From: Chitinophagaceae bacterium
Lineage (GTDB): Bacteria > Bacteroidota > Bacteroidia > Chitinophagales > Chitinophagaceae
DNA length: 64,000 nt
Reading direction: 5' to 3'
NCBI GenBank assembly: GCA_025449935.1
Contig: JANWIJ010000042.1
Location: 1 to 64,000 of the forward strand
In this document: one piece after another, positions 45,075-54,032 of the stretch
Position numbering within the stretch: the stretch's first letter is position 1
Layout of the letters: each line of letters opens with the position of its first letter
The notes under the pieces: model-generated
Database searches by the model: none
What the model saw: the letters and a program-made list of their open reading frames with translations, nothing else
What the model was told of the DNA's origin: nothing
Program-made: the position numbers and the translations under genes

Positions 45075-46427
45075 TCATCGTCCGGCCGGTGCCGGTACAA
45101 CCGGCAGGCTTTCATTACCTGTTTCACTCACGGCCTGTACCGCGAAGAAATAATTGTCCTTTGAATAGGGAAGATCTGATTTGGTCTCCGTGGTAAAATA
45201 CTTCTTCTGCCATATCGCACTGGTGGTTTCCCGCATTAATATATAATACCCTTTTACTTTTCCTGATTTCGGGGCTTTCCAGCCCAGGTTGGTGAAATTG
45301 GTAAGTCTTTTGGTTTCTACTTTTACCTCCAGTGGCATAGAGGGAGACTTGGCAAGATTAGCGAGGTTGGAGAGATTCATGCAGGTGTTTTTCCGGAGAT
45401 ATTCAAAGTCCATGAACTCGGGCAGGTCGCCATACTGGATGCCATTTTCCATCCGCACATCCTGGTGCTGGTGATAATAATTCTCATTCATTTCGGTAAA
45501 CCGGACCGCGGCATACCCCCGGTTTACGTAGGGAGTATGATCTCCGCCCCTTAAAAAGCGGTCATTGCGGTAAATCATCACGACCTCCAGGTTGTCCACG
45601 TAACGTTCCCCAATTTCTTTTACATAACGTGCCAGTTGTCTTGCCTTGCCATCATTTTCCAGTCCCAGGCTGCGGATCGCCAGTGCGGCCCGCCCCGTAT
45701 CCTGTATGGAAAAGGCTTCACTAAAAACACGGATCTTAGTATTATTGATCACATTTGTTTCATTGCTGTTGTTACTGCCCATTATATCATTGTTCAGCAC
45801 CGCCTCAATATTCCAGTTTTGTTTTTTGGCTTTTTCTGCCATAAAGTTGGCGCCCAGGAGTCCCTGCTCTTCGCCGCTTACGGCTACAAAAATGACGGTG
45901 GCCGGAAATGAATGCTTACTCATGATGCGGGCACACTCCATCACAGCAGCTACGCCGCTGGCATCATCATTGGCTCCCGGGGCGTCACCCGTCCCATCCA
46001 TTACATTGCTGCGCATATTATCCAGGTGCCCGCTGATAATAAAAATGCGGTCATCGTCTGCATCGGTTCCCTTTAACGTGGCCACTACATTTCCCAACAA
46101 CGTTGTTTTATCAACCCGTCGTCCATCAGGTTGAAGCGTAATGGTATCAATAAAGGCAGTAAGACGCCCCCCGGATGTCTGTGCAAACTCATTGAAACGA
46201 TTCAAGACCCAGTTGCGGGCAGCACCGATACCACGTTTCGGATCGGTTTGTGTACTTAAAGTACTACGGGTTCCAAAACTCACCAGTTTTCTTACATAGG
46301 ATTCGAGCGAATCTTTCGAAACCCCGGCTACCATATTTTCTATTTGGGGGTCTTTCATAATGGTTACCTGTGCAGACAGCGCAGGAGCCATAAGCAGGGT
46401 GAGTACAGCCAGCAGCAATTTTTTCAT
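45075..46427 (-). CDS. Secreted M28-family zinc aminopeptidase
   Basis: 450 residues from ATG 46427, where the signal peptide MKKLLLAVLTLLMAPALSAQ begins. The M28 zinc ligands are seen in ISGHLDN, PGANDDASGVAAVMECAR, VSGEEQGLLGANF and the HTPYVNRGY region. The C-terminal ~90 residues (GWKAPKSGKVKGYYILMRET) resemble a fibronectin type III-like domain. It is a probable periplasmic or surface peptidase removing N-terminal residues. Divergent from the dioxygenase gene. Confidence 0.88.
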   Translation of the reverse strand: MKKLLLAVLTLLMAPALSAQVTIMKDPQIENMVAGVSKDSLESYVRKLVSFGTRSTLSTQTDPKRGIGAARNWVLNRFNEFAQTSGGRLTAFIDTITLQPDGRRVDKTTLLGNVVATLKGTDADDDRIFIISGHLDNMRSNVMDGTGDAPGANDDASGVAAVMECARIMSKHSFPATVIFVAVSGEEQGLLGANFMAEKAKKQNWNIEAVLNNDIMGSNNSNETNVINNTKIRVFSEAFSIQDTGRAALAIRSLGLENDGKARQLARYVKEIGERYVDNLEVVMIYRNDRFLRGGDHTPYVNRGYAAVRFTEMNENYYHQHQDVRMENGIQYGDLPEFMDFEYLRKNTCMNLSNLANLAKSPSMPLEVKVETKRLTNFTNLGWKAPKSGKVKGYYILMRETTSAIWQKKYFTTETKSDLPYSKDNYFFAVQAVSETGNESLPVVPAPAGR

Positions 46428-46506
46428 GTAGCATGATTTGAATGCTAAATTTATGAAATCAATATGCATTGCACACAAAAACACTAATTTTAGAAAAACG
46501 GATACG

Positions 46507-47397
46507 ATGGCAGTAAAAGACCTGAGCACCGTGCATGAGCTGGTCAGTGATTTATTCCGGTGGCCGGATTCTGCCGCCGGCTGGGATCAATATAAATTGG
46601 CTGATGAACAGGTGGATTTTTTCCGGGAGAATGGTTTTGTAAGTGGTATTAGGTTACTGGCTGATAAGCAGGTTGAAATTATCCGGGAGGAATTGTCGGA
46701 GATAGCTGACCCGACACACCCGGGTCATGAATTATTTTATGAGTTCCATTCCAACGAATCGACTGATCCTGCCACCATTCTTTTTCATGCCCTGGGGGCG
46801 TGGCGAATTACAAACGGCCTGCATGATGTATTATGGAACCCTAGGTTCCTGGTGGCCGCCAGCCAGTTGCTGGGAAATGTACCCGTTCGATTCTGGCATG
46901 ACCAGTTATTCTGGAAACCGCCCAAACAGGGCGGGGTTGTCGCCTGGCACCAGGATTATTCATACTGGACAAGAACCAAACCCGTAGCGCATCTTACCTG
47001 TTGGTGCGGGTTGGATGATGCGACGATACAAAATGGATGTCTCCAATATATACCAGGCAGTCATAACTGGGGGCTGTTACCAAAGCCGGTCATTGCCGGT
47101 GAATTGCAGGGAATAAAAGATTTCCTGGACACAGAGCAGCAAAAGCAATTTGCCAACCCGCAATATGCCGAAGTAAAGGCCGGGGAAGCCATCTTTCATC
47201 ACCCGCTTACCCTGCACGGTTCCGGCGCGAATACATCCTCCAAACCAAGAAGGGCATTTGTAATTAACGTTATTGCAGATGGGGTAATTTCTGATTCGGA
47301 TGAATCGATGCTGGAAGGAGTACCGGTTATACCGAAGGGCGAAAAAATAGCCGGGCAGTTTTTCCCGCTTTTATTCGATCCCCGTACTAATCAATAG
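46507..47397 (+). CDS. Phytanoyl-CoA dioxygenase-family Fe(II)/2-oxoglutarate oxygenase
   Basis: 296 residues from ATG 46507 (the upstream Mets lie in the divergent promoter region). The iron-binding H-x-D is in [11 protein letters not shown], and the distal His and 2-oxoglutarate Arg are in [21 protein letters not shown]. PhyH-family enzymes hydroxylate lipids or small molecules. The 3' end overlaps the rarA stop by seven bases. Confidence 0.87.
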   Translation: MAVKDLSTVHELVSDLFRWPDSAAGWDQYKLADEQVDFFRENGFVSGIRLLADKQVEIIREELSEIADPTHPGHELFYEFHSNESTDPATILFHALGAWRITNGLHDVLWNPRFLVAASQLLGNVPVRFWHDQLFWKPPKQGGVVAWHQDYSYWTRTKPVAHLTCWCGLDDATIQNGCLQYIPGSHNWGLLPKPVIAGELQGIKDFLDTEQQKQFANPQYAEVKAGEAIFHHPLTLHGSGANTSSKPRRAFVINVIADGVISDSDESMLEGVPVIPKGEKIAGQFFPLLFDPRTNQ

Positions 47398-48653
47398 TTG
47401 TATTTATCCTTCCACAGGCGTCTCAAAAATTTTCTCAGTTCTTCTTCCCGGGCATTCTTTCCGGGGTCATAGAATTTCATCCCGGAAATTTCTTTGGGCA
47501 AATACTCCTGCGGTGAAAAATTGTTTTCATAACTGTGCGAGTATTCATAGTTTTTGCCATAATCCAAATTCTTCATGAGTTTGGTGGGCGCATTGCGGAT
47601 ATGCAACGGAACAGAAAGATCCCCTTTTTGTTTTACGGCATTCATGGCTGCGCCGATTGCCACCGTAGCTGAATTGCTTTTTGCGCTTGACGCCAGGTAG
47701 ATGGCGCATTGTGATAAGATCAGGCTTGATTCGGGGTAGCCAATTTTATTCACCGCATCAAAACTGGCATTTGCCATAACCAGTGCTGTCGGGTTCGCAT
47801 TACCAATGTCTTCGCTGGCCAGTATCACCAGCCTCCGGGCAATGAATTTTACATCTTCACCACCTTCGATCATGCGGGCCAGCCAGTAAACAGCCGCATT
47901 GGGATCACTCCCCCGGATGGATTTGATAAAGGCTGATATAATATCATAATGCTGCTCCCCGCTTTTGTCATACAGGGCAATCCTCTTCTGGGCTGTCTCC
48001 ATGACGTATTCATCCGTGATGGTCACGGTATCACCTGATGCATCACTCACAATTTCCAGCAGGTTCAACAATTTCCGGGCGTCGCCACCGGATATGTTGA
48101 TCAATGCGGCCGTTTCTTTCAGATCGATCTTTTTCTTTTGGAGGGCTTCATCTTTTTTCACCGCCAGTTGCAAAAGTTTAACCAGCTCCGTTTCGCCCAG
48201 TGGTTTCAGCACATATACCTGGCAACGGCTGAGTAAGGCACTATTGACTTCAAAGGAAGGATTTTCCGTGGTAGCACCGATCAATGTAATGACTCCTTTT
48301 TCCACCGCGCCCAGCAAGGCATCCTGTTGTCCTTTATTAAACCGGTGGATCTCGTCTATAAACAATACAGCACCGGGTTTTGATTTTGCCTGTTCAATGA
48401 TATCTCTTACATCCTTTACCCCGGCACTGATGGCACTTAACTGGAAAAACGGAACGTTGAGTGTATGCGCAATAATATTGGCGATGGTTGTTTTGCCGGT
48501 GCCGGGCGGTCCCCAAAAGATCATGGACGGTACTTTGCCATGTTCAATAGCGGTCCGTAAAATACTCCCTTTCCCCACCAGGTGTTCCTGGCCCAGCAAT
48601 TCATCCAATATTGTGGGACGGATACGTTCGGCTAACGGCACATGACTATTCAT
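47391..48653 (-). CDS. rarA: Replication-associated recombination protein A (RarA/MgsA)
   Basis: 420 residues from ATG 48653. AAA+ clamp-loader-like ATPase: [22 protein letters not shown], Walker [10 protein letters not shown], Walker [11 protein letters not shown], sensor [12 protein letters not shown], and the C-terminal [22 protein letters not shown] motif of the family. It acts at stalled replication forks. The motifs are full-length and intact. Confidence 0.95.
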   Translation of the reverse strand: MNSHVPLAERIRPTILDELLGQEHLVGKGSILRTAIEHGKVPSMIFWGPPGTGKTTIANIIAHTLNVPFFQLSAISAGVKDVRDIIEQAKSKPGAVLFIDEIHRFNKGQQDALLGAVEKGVITLIGATTENPSFEVNSALLSRCQVYVLKPLGETELVKLLQLAVKKDEALQKKKIDLKETAALINISGGDARKLLNLLEIVSDASGDTVTITDEYVMETAQKRIALYDKSGEQHYDIISAFIKSIRGSDPNAAVYWLARMIEGGEDVKFIARRLVILASEDIGNANPTALVMANASFDAVNKIGYPESSLILSQCAIYLASSAKSNSATVAIGAAMNAVKQKGDLSVPLHIRNAPTKLMKNLDYGKNYEYSHSYENNFSPQEYLPKEISGMKFYDPGKNAREEELRKFLRRLWKDKYNY

Positions 48654-48709
48654 ATTCAAAGTAACAAAAAAAGAATGCCGCAAAAACAGGAAGCTAAAAA
48701 AGGGAGTAA

Positions 48710-49546
48710 TTAATTGACATGGGCAGCCAGGAATGCAGTGATCTTCTCAAATGAATCGGCCAGGTTAGCGCCCAGCCATCCATGATTTTCCGTGGGATAA
48801 AATACATACTGGTGGACAACGCCGGCCGACTGCAGGCTGTTTTTTAATAAAACAGATTGCGATGGAGCCACTACCACATCTGCCCCGCCATGGAGCAGAA
48901 TAGTCGGGGGAGTTTGAGCAGTTACAAAATTGATGGGGCTTGATTGCTGGTAAACAACCGGATGAGTTACGGGTGTGCCACCTGTTACGCCCTGGAGCAG
49001 TGCCGGAACCAGGGGGTTGATTGGATTATTGTACATCGCTGCCAGGTCAACGGGGCCAAAAAAATCCACCACAGCCTTTATGCTTACCGGCGAATTATAT
49101 TTATAAGCATGCAACAAGGCAAGATGTGCGCCTGCACTGGCGCCAATCAACACATATTTATCTGATATCGCGTATTCCGTTCTTTTGGAATAAATAAATT
49201 CAATGGCTGATTTCACATCATTTTCCTGCGTGGGAAAGAAATTGGCGGCGACAGTAGACAGCCGGTAATTGATATTAAAGATGGCATAACCCGGGAGTCT
49301 TTTTTTTAAAGAGTCGACATAAAGGGTAAAATCGGTTTTATCTCCCTGTGTCCAGCCGCCCCCATGTATTAATACGATGACTTTGGTGCTGGCCATATTT
49401 CGCTGATCCGGCAAATAAATATCCATCTTTTGCGCAGCATCGGTGCCATATGGGATATTCAGCCCGGTGTAGGAATCAACGAACCTGTCTTTGCTGCAGG
49501 AGAGAAGCAGCACCGGTAACAGGAAAATAAATAATATATTCTTCAT
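48710..49546 (-). CDS. Lipoprotein alpha/beta-hydrolase (esterase/lipase-like)
   Basis: 278 residues from ATG 49546. The N-terminus is a lipoprotein signal with lipobox-like LLLSC (Cys17). The fold signature HGGGWTQGDKTDF (oxyanion hole) and the nucleophile elbow GASAGAHLAL identify the carboxylesterase/BD-FAE-like group; the Asp and His are in LHGGADVVV and ENHGWLG. It is probably membrane-anchored in the periplasm or outer membrane. The substrate is unknown. Confidence 0.85.
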   Translation of the reverse strand: MKNILFIFLLPVLLLSCSKDRFVDSYTGLNIPYGTDAAQKMDIYLPDQRNMASTKVIVLIHGGGWTQGDKTDFTLYVDSLKKRLPGYAIFNINYRLSTVAANFFPTQENDVKSAIEFIYSKRTEYAISDKYVLIGASAGAHLALLHAYKYNSPVSIKAVVDFFGPVDLAAMYNNPINPLVPALLQGVTGGTPVTHPVVYQQSSPINFVTAQTPPTILLHGGADVVVAPSQSVLLKNSLQSAGVVHQYVFYPTENHGWLGANLADSFEKITAFLAAHVN

Positions 49547-49611
49547 TTGATATTTTAAAACCGCCATTCTCCGGAATAGTTTAGTACCGGGTCAGGATGT
49601 AAGTTAAATAA

Positions 49612-49638
49612 AAAAGCAGGCGGTGCAGGCCTGCTTTT
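49612..49638 (-). terminator. Intrinsic terminator of the 49668 gene
   Basis: Minus-strand stem AAAAGCAGGC / GCCTGCTTTT with a seven-base loop, continuing into TTTATTTAAC. It is placed 30 bases after the stop of the small secreted-protein gene. Confidence 0.85.
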
Positions 49639-49667
49639 GATGGATAATATCCAAATGAAATCTTTTC

Positions 49668-50069
49668 TTAATAAAATCCGTAGGTGTAATAACCCGAACA
49701 GTTACCTCCCTTGGTTGGCCACTCAATAGTTCCGCCCGCGGATAAACCATAAATCGTAGTGTAACCATCGCCTACATAGACAGTGCCTTTACCATAAGGC
49801 GATAACTGGCCTTTGTAATAACCGTCTACATAGATGTTAATGTAATAGCCTGTATAGTTTGTAAAGTCAATCATGCAGGTTCCCCTTGATTTACTTTCAG
49901 GTGCATCAGTGGTAGGGGCATCTGATTTAACGTTGGAGTTAGCGCCACGGCTGGCATCAACTTTTTGCTGGGTAACTTTTACGGCTACTTTTTTCTGTGC
50001 AGAAGCGGTGGTGGAAAATGCGAGCAGCATGCACCCTGCAGCAAGTATTCCAATGATTTTCCTTTTCAT
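49668..50069 (-). CDS. Small secreted Tyr/Gly-rich protein, candidate protease substrate
   Basis: 133 residues. Signal peptide MKRKIIGILAAGCMLLAFSTTASAQ. A low-complexity linker (residues 26-60) ends in PESKSRGTC, and the rest is a beta-type Tyr/Gly domain (INIYVDGYYKGQLSPYG, VYVGDGYTTIYG) with a second Cys near the aromatic C-terminus (GNCSGYYTYGFY). The two cysteines may form a disulfide in the periplasm. The ESKSRG junction resembles ESARGG in the small protein at 58434. It lies directly downstream of a caspase-family gene but has its own promoter region and terminator. Function unknown. Confidence 0.8.
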   Translation of the reverse strand: MKRKIIGILAAGCMLLAFSTTASAQKKVAVKVTQQKVDASRGANSNVKSDAPTTDAPESKSRGTCMIDFTNYTGYYINIYVDGYYKGQLSPYGKGTVYVGDGYTTIYGLSAGGTIEWPTKGGNCSGYYTYGFY

Positions 50070-50089
50070 GTTGTGTGTTTTTTTATTTT

Positions 50090-50123
50090 TAAAAATATTT
50101 GTTCATTTATTATTCCTGAACAA
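50090..50123 (-). promoter_or_regulatory. Putative promoter with inverted repeat upstream of the 49668 gene
   Basis: On the minus strand, TTG (50123-50121) and TATTTTTA (50097-50090, close to TAnnTTTG) are spaced 23 bp. A perfect inverted repeat TTGTTCA-N11-TGAACAA (50099-50123) fills the spacer and overlaps the -33 element, the position expected of an operator. The start codon is about 20 bases downstream of the -7 element. Confidence 0.4.
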
Positions 50124-50143
50124 GGTTACGTAAAATTATTCTT

Positions 50144-50173
50144 CCGGTGATACCACCGGCGTGGTATTTTTTT
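50144..50173 (+). terminator. Terminator-like overlapping hairpins (plus-strand orientation)
   Basis: ATACCAC / GTGGTAT (50150-50156 with 50161-50167) forms a stem followed by a run of T residues on the plus strand. A competing stem CCGGTG / CACCGG (50144-50149 with 50154-50159) shares bases with it, so only one can form. There is no plus-strand gene upstream. It lies just beyond the 3' end of the minus-strand caspase gene. Confidence 0.45.
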
Positions 50174-50186
50174 ATGCTTGTATTTT

Positions 50187-52433
50187 TTATCGTCTTGATT
50201 TAACCGGCAATTTGATCAGGTTCCAGTTGGAGGCTGATTTCGTGAATCCTCTTGTACCTCCTTCGTTACCCATATTCAGCAGGTTGCCAAGCGGGCTGCC
50301 ACCCCGCGGGGTTCCGGCTCTCACTCCTTCCTGGTTAAACACCGCGGCATAATTGGGAATGGGCTCATCGGATGCGATCAGGAAATAATTGTCCGTTCCT
50401 ACCGGATCGGAAACCTCACCCTCGAACAACAGCACATCGCGGACAAGCTCTTTTTTACTGTCAAGCTTGGGGAACTGGTTGTTCACGTTGCCACCCTCGC
50501 TGTCGGGGTAACCAAGAACCATATTGCCATTTTTATCGATCATAAAAACATAAATATATCTTTTGGCGGCACTGGCACCCGTGTTTCCACTATCAGCCAC
50601 CAGGTGGAAGGCAATATTATCACCCAACCGGTACTCATGGTTGGTAATAGGCTTTTGTGTTGATTTATCGATAAGCTCAAGGCGGAAAGGAAAATTGCTG
50701 GTGCCTTCCTTAGGCGGGCTAAGTTGTAGCCAGCCCCTGATCTTTGACAGGCGCATGGCATATTCATAAATACTGTCGGCAATTGACTTGTTGGCCGCAC
50801 TCATATTGGTTTCAAGAGCGAACGTTTTTGTTTGAACCGGCATGGATTCAAGACTGTCGCGGGCCGAGGTTTGCGCACGGCGTAACCCATAGGACGGTTT
50901 ACCATTTTCATCAACAGTGCCGAAGAGCACGTAATTGGCGTCGTTGACATCATTAACGATAACCAAACTCTTATTCTGGCCGATTCTTTCTTTTATTGCT
51001 GCAGACAGACTCCTGGAAGTGGGGAGTTCAAAATATAAAGTGGAGTCTTGCTTACTTAATTGAAGAATACTGCCTGAAGTGATCGTGGACGGGGCCGGCT
51101 GATCTTTACCGTCAACATTCACCCGGTATTTTTCTCCATCAAAGAAAACCGTAGTATAGGGGTCTTGCTTTTCCAGGTCGTTAATCCATTTCACTTTTTT
51201 GGAAGCTTTAAGCTCGTTATTGACACCGGCCAGTCTTACCACCTCTTCATACGTCATATTCCCCGAAGGAATATACACTTTCAGCAAAGGTGCATCCGAG
51301 GATACCCAATTGGTAACCTCTACCAGTTCACCGGGTTTCAGATCCTTACTATCGCCTTTTATAACAACGGCAATTGATTTATTCACGCTAACGACTGATT
51401 CAACCTGGAGTTTTACCAGGGTGTCTTTTCCATTAAATTTTACCAGCTCGTTTTCTTTATACAGCCCCAGCGCAAACCCGCCCTGGAGGGTTACCCGGTT
51501 CCTATCAATACCAGTGATGGCAATTAAGGATTTGTCAGGCAGTGTTCCTTTTTCGATGCCGAATAAGGTTTGTTGCTGGCGGAGCGAGCTCCCACCAAGT
51601 ACAGGTTCCTGTTTCTTGCCATTACTTTTTAAAATAGCCCTGATACTGGTAAAAAGATTTATCGCAGACGCGTTGACTGACTGCTGTTGCAAAGCCTGCA
51701 TAAACGCAATGGTAAAAGCTCCGTGTGCGATATTATTTTCATCTCTTTGCTCCTGGGCATATTCATTGTCCTGCGCTGCCGACATGATCAGGAAGGTTCC
51801 CTCGGACCTTGTTTCAGGAATTACCGGCCGGGAGGCATCTTTCGCATCATAGTTGGCATCAGCAATAAACCGGTAGGAACCGGGATCGTTGGGTCCCCGG
51901 GAAAGTGAACCACTGTGGCAGCAATCCATAATGACAGTGAGTTTTACTCCTTTGTCAATAAACTGGTTAAATATCCCTGCCAGTTGTTTATCCCGGAGAT
52001 CTTCCACACCGGGCTTCCATGTATCACTGGGCACCATGGATTCATCAATTTTATCCACCTCGTTTGACAGGCTGTTCGGAACCCGGCTTCCATGCCCTGC
52101 ATAATATATAAAGGCGATATCGTTGGGTTCAGATTTTTTGAGCAATGCCAGCATTTGCTGTTCGATGGCCACCCGGGTGGCTGCATCATTATACAGGGTA
52201 TCTATTTTGCTGGCGTTAAACTGGAAGCGGGAAGAAATGATAGACTGCATTGACCTGGCATCATTGATACAGCCATCAAGGTCACGGAACACCGAACGGG
52301 CCGTACCCGCTATTTTGGTACCCGGAGGGGGAGTATACTTGTCAATGGCTATCAATAAAGCTCTTTTTTCCTGCGCGGCAACTGACAGGGTAATCATCAG
52401 TAAAATGAGTGCGGTGGTAAGTTGTTTTGGCAT
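50187..52433 (-). CDS. Secreted caspase-family (C14-like) protease with DUF4384-like C-terminus
   Basis: 748 residues. Signal peptide MPKQLTTALILLMITLSVAAQ, then a caspase-like domain (residues 23-290) with strand RALLIAIDKY, catalytic His114 in YYAGHGS and catalytic Cys172 in MDCCHSG. The middle (290-560) is beta-rich and unassigned. Residues ~590-720 (YRLGDNIAFHLVAD, YIYVFMIDKNGNMVLGYP, NYFLIASDEPIP) match DUF4384, often fused to bacterial caspases. The C-terminus is Gly/Arg-rich. Bacterial orthocaspases usually cleave after Arg or Lys. It is one of four such genes here. Confidence 0.88.
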   Translation of the reverse strand: MPKQLTTALILLMITLSVAAQEKRALLIAIDKYTPPPGTKIAGTARSVFRDLDGCINDARSMQSIISSRFQFNASKIDTLYNDAATRVAIEQQMLALLKKSEPNDIAFIYYAGHGSRVPNSLSNEVDKIDESMVPSDTWKPGVEDLRDKQLAGIFNQFIDKGVKLTVIMDCCHSGSLSRGPNDPGSYRFIADANYDAKDASRPVIPETRSEGTFLIMSAAQDNEYAQEQRDENNIAHGAFTIAFMQALQQQSVNASAINLFTSIRAILKSNGKKQEPVLGGSSLRQQQTLFGIEKGTLPDKSLIAITGIDRNRVTLQGGFALGLYKENELVKFNGKDTLVKLQVESVVSVNKSIAVVIKGDSKDLKPGELVEVTNWVSSDAPLLKVYIPSGNMTYEEVVRLAGVNNELKASKKVKWINDLEKQDPYTTVFFDGEKYRVNVDGKDQPAPSTITSGSILQLSKQDSTLYFELPTSRSLSAAIKERIGQNKSLVIVNDVNDANYVLFGTVDENGKPSYGLRRAQTSARDSLESMPVQTKTFALETNMSAANKSIADSIYEYAMRLSKIRGWLQLSPPKEGTSNFPFRLELIDKSTQKPITNHEYRLGDNIAFHLVADSGNTGASAAKRYIYVFMIDKNGNMVLGYPDSEGGNVNNQFPKLDSKKELVRDVLLFEGEVSDPVGTDNYFLIASDEPIPNYAAVFNQEGVRAGTPRGGSPLGNLLNMGNEGGTRGFTKSASNWNLIKLPVKSRR

Positions 52434-52736
52434 GCTATCGGGCTTTTAAAAATTTGTATTGGGTTGTGAATGTGGGCTCATGAATGTCATCATACGGGAG
52501 TTCCGTGTCGGGTTCAGTTGAATGGCACTAATATAAACTGATTTTTGAAACAAAGAAGAATTTAATCTGTTTATTAACCGTTCAGATTGCGTGGCCGGCA
52601 AAAAGGTTGTACTCCGGGTTAAATATAATTGAACAAAAATTTTCATATGATAACAATATTAAACCACGCAACTGTGCCGGCCTATACCTGCTGGCAGGTA
52701 TTTTTGAGCATTCGGTCAAAGCCCTGGTTGGTTCTG
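52434..52736. other. Spacer between caspase and thioredoxin-like genes
   Basis: About 300 bp without a gene. On the minus strand a TTTG...TTATATTAGT promoter-like stretch lies around 52531-52560, about 95 bases ahead of the caspase start. Near the other end a perfect dyad ATACCTGC-TG-GCAGGTAT (52684-52701) runs into TTTTT on the plus strand, possibly a terminator for the gene at 52737 read weakly from the opposite side. Nothing else was recognised. Confidence 0.45.
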
Positions 52737-53921
52737 TTAGGGGGTAAGCCCGTAAGTATCCGCTAATATTTTTTTGTATTCAGCGGGAAGCTGTGGATGC
52801 CGGTAGGCTTTTTCAGCAACGGTTTTTGCAGCTGTTTCATTTCCAAGGTTGATCTCGCAAACCAGTTGCATCAGGTAAAGCCAGTATTCTTTATCCTTAT
52901 CAAGGGGCCGGAATTTGAACAGCTTTAGTTGTGCGTTTATTGCCTGGTAATTTTCTTTTTCAAAGCTGGAAGAATAATCCAGCAGCCAACCGGCTATATC
53001 ATCAATACCCAGCGGCTGTTTAACATCCTTCAGGTATTGAATCAATAAAGCTGTTGCTTTTACATTGTCTTTATCTGCTTGTATGGCAATCCTGAATTGG
53101 AGGTCCTTGACCGCATAATTCTCTTTTTCGGGGCTGAATTTCCGGATCCCGAGCCGGAAAGAGTCAATATTATTATTGGTTCTTTCGTAGATTATTGCTG
53201 CCCGGCTAAACAGTAAATTATATAATACCGAGGTCGTTTTCTCTTTATCCCAGCCCAGCAACTTTTCTATTTTTGCCTTGTTTTGATGAAGATAGCTGAA
53301 TTGTTTATCGGTCAGTTCACTGGTATACATCAATACGGTCGCAGCAATGTCTCTATTACCCAATATATCGGGTTTCAGGGCCAGCCAGGATGCAATGATT
53401 GGTTCTTTATCCGGGTCCTCCAGTTGATCGGCCATGGATGCCCAATTCACAAAATCAGCATCGGTTAAAAGCTGTTTGCGGGCCTTTTCTTTAAGCGTGA
53501 AATATTGCATGGCCGGGTTTTTCGCATTTTTCCCAAGCTCTATGAATTGCGGCGCTTCCATGGCGCCGATGGATTTATGAACGAGGTTGCCCTCGGCAGA
53601 AAAGAATAATAATGTAGGATAAGATGTTACGTCAAATTCTTCAGACAGTTTAACTCCTTCACCCTCTTCCATATCAAATTTTACATTGATGTAATTGGCG
53701 TTAAAATAGGTGGCTACAGCTTCATCAGTATAAACCGAGTTTTCAAGGTATTTACAGGGACCGCACCAGCTGGTGTATGCGTCAAAGAAAATCATCTTGT
53801 TCTCCTTTTTGGCTTTTTCTTTGACCTGCTTCCAGGTTAGATTGCTGACAAAATTGATTTCAGCCGCGAAAGTGAGGATACTGAGCAGGAGGGCGGGTAC
53901 AAGGCCAGTTAGTTTCTTCAT
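52737..53921 (-). CDS. Secreted thioredoxin-like protein
   Basis: 394 residues. Signal peptide MKKLTGLVPALLLSILTFA, then a thioredoxin domain (residues 25-130) with the redox pair C53-x2-C56 in TSWCGPCK and the cis-Pro in VTSYPTLLFF. The remaining ~260 residues are helical with no recognised family, perhaps TPR-like. It is probably a periplasmic disulfide reductase or chaperone. It sits between two caspase-family genes; the caspase-type and small secreted proteins nearby contain cysteines that could be its clients, but that is inference. Confidence 0.85.
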   Translation of the reverse strand: MKKLTGLVPALLLSILTFAAEINFVSNLTWKQVKEKAKKENKMIFFDAYTSWCGPCKYLENSVYTDEAVATYFNANYINVKFDMEEGEGVKLSEEFDVTSYPTLLFFSAEGNLVHKSIGAMEAPQFIELGKNAKNPAMQYFTLKEKARKQLLTDADFVNWASMADQLEDPDKEPIIASWLALKPDILGNRDIAATVLMYTSELTDKQFSYLHQNKAKIEKLLGWDKEKTTSVLYNLLFSRAAIIYERTNNNIDSFRLGIRKFSPEKENYAVKDLQFRIAIQADKDNVKATALLIQYLKDVKQPLGIDDIAGWLLDYSSSFEKENYQAINAQLKLFKFRPLDKDKEYWLYLMQLVCEINLGNETAAKTVAEKAYRHPQLPAEYKKILADTYGLTP

Positions 53922-54032
53922 GTTCCAGGTTTTTTTGTGGGTTTATTAATAATGACCAGATGCTGCTTCCTCCTACTATACATGGCTGAAGGCTGTTAAT
54001 TAATTCTTAAGCAGGTGCAAGTCATAACAGGA

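Noticed and set aside
47965-48645. 226-codon plus-strand ORF inside rarA
   Set aside because: Antisense shadow of a clearly real AAA+ gene with intact Walker motifs.
51199-51852. 217-codon plus-strand ORF inside the DUF4384 caspase gene
   Set aside because: Antisense shadow; no domain, and the minus-strand frame carries the caspase motifs.
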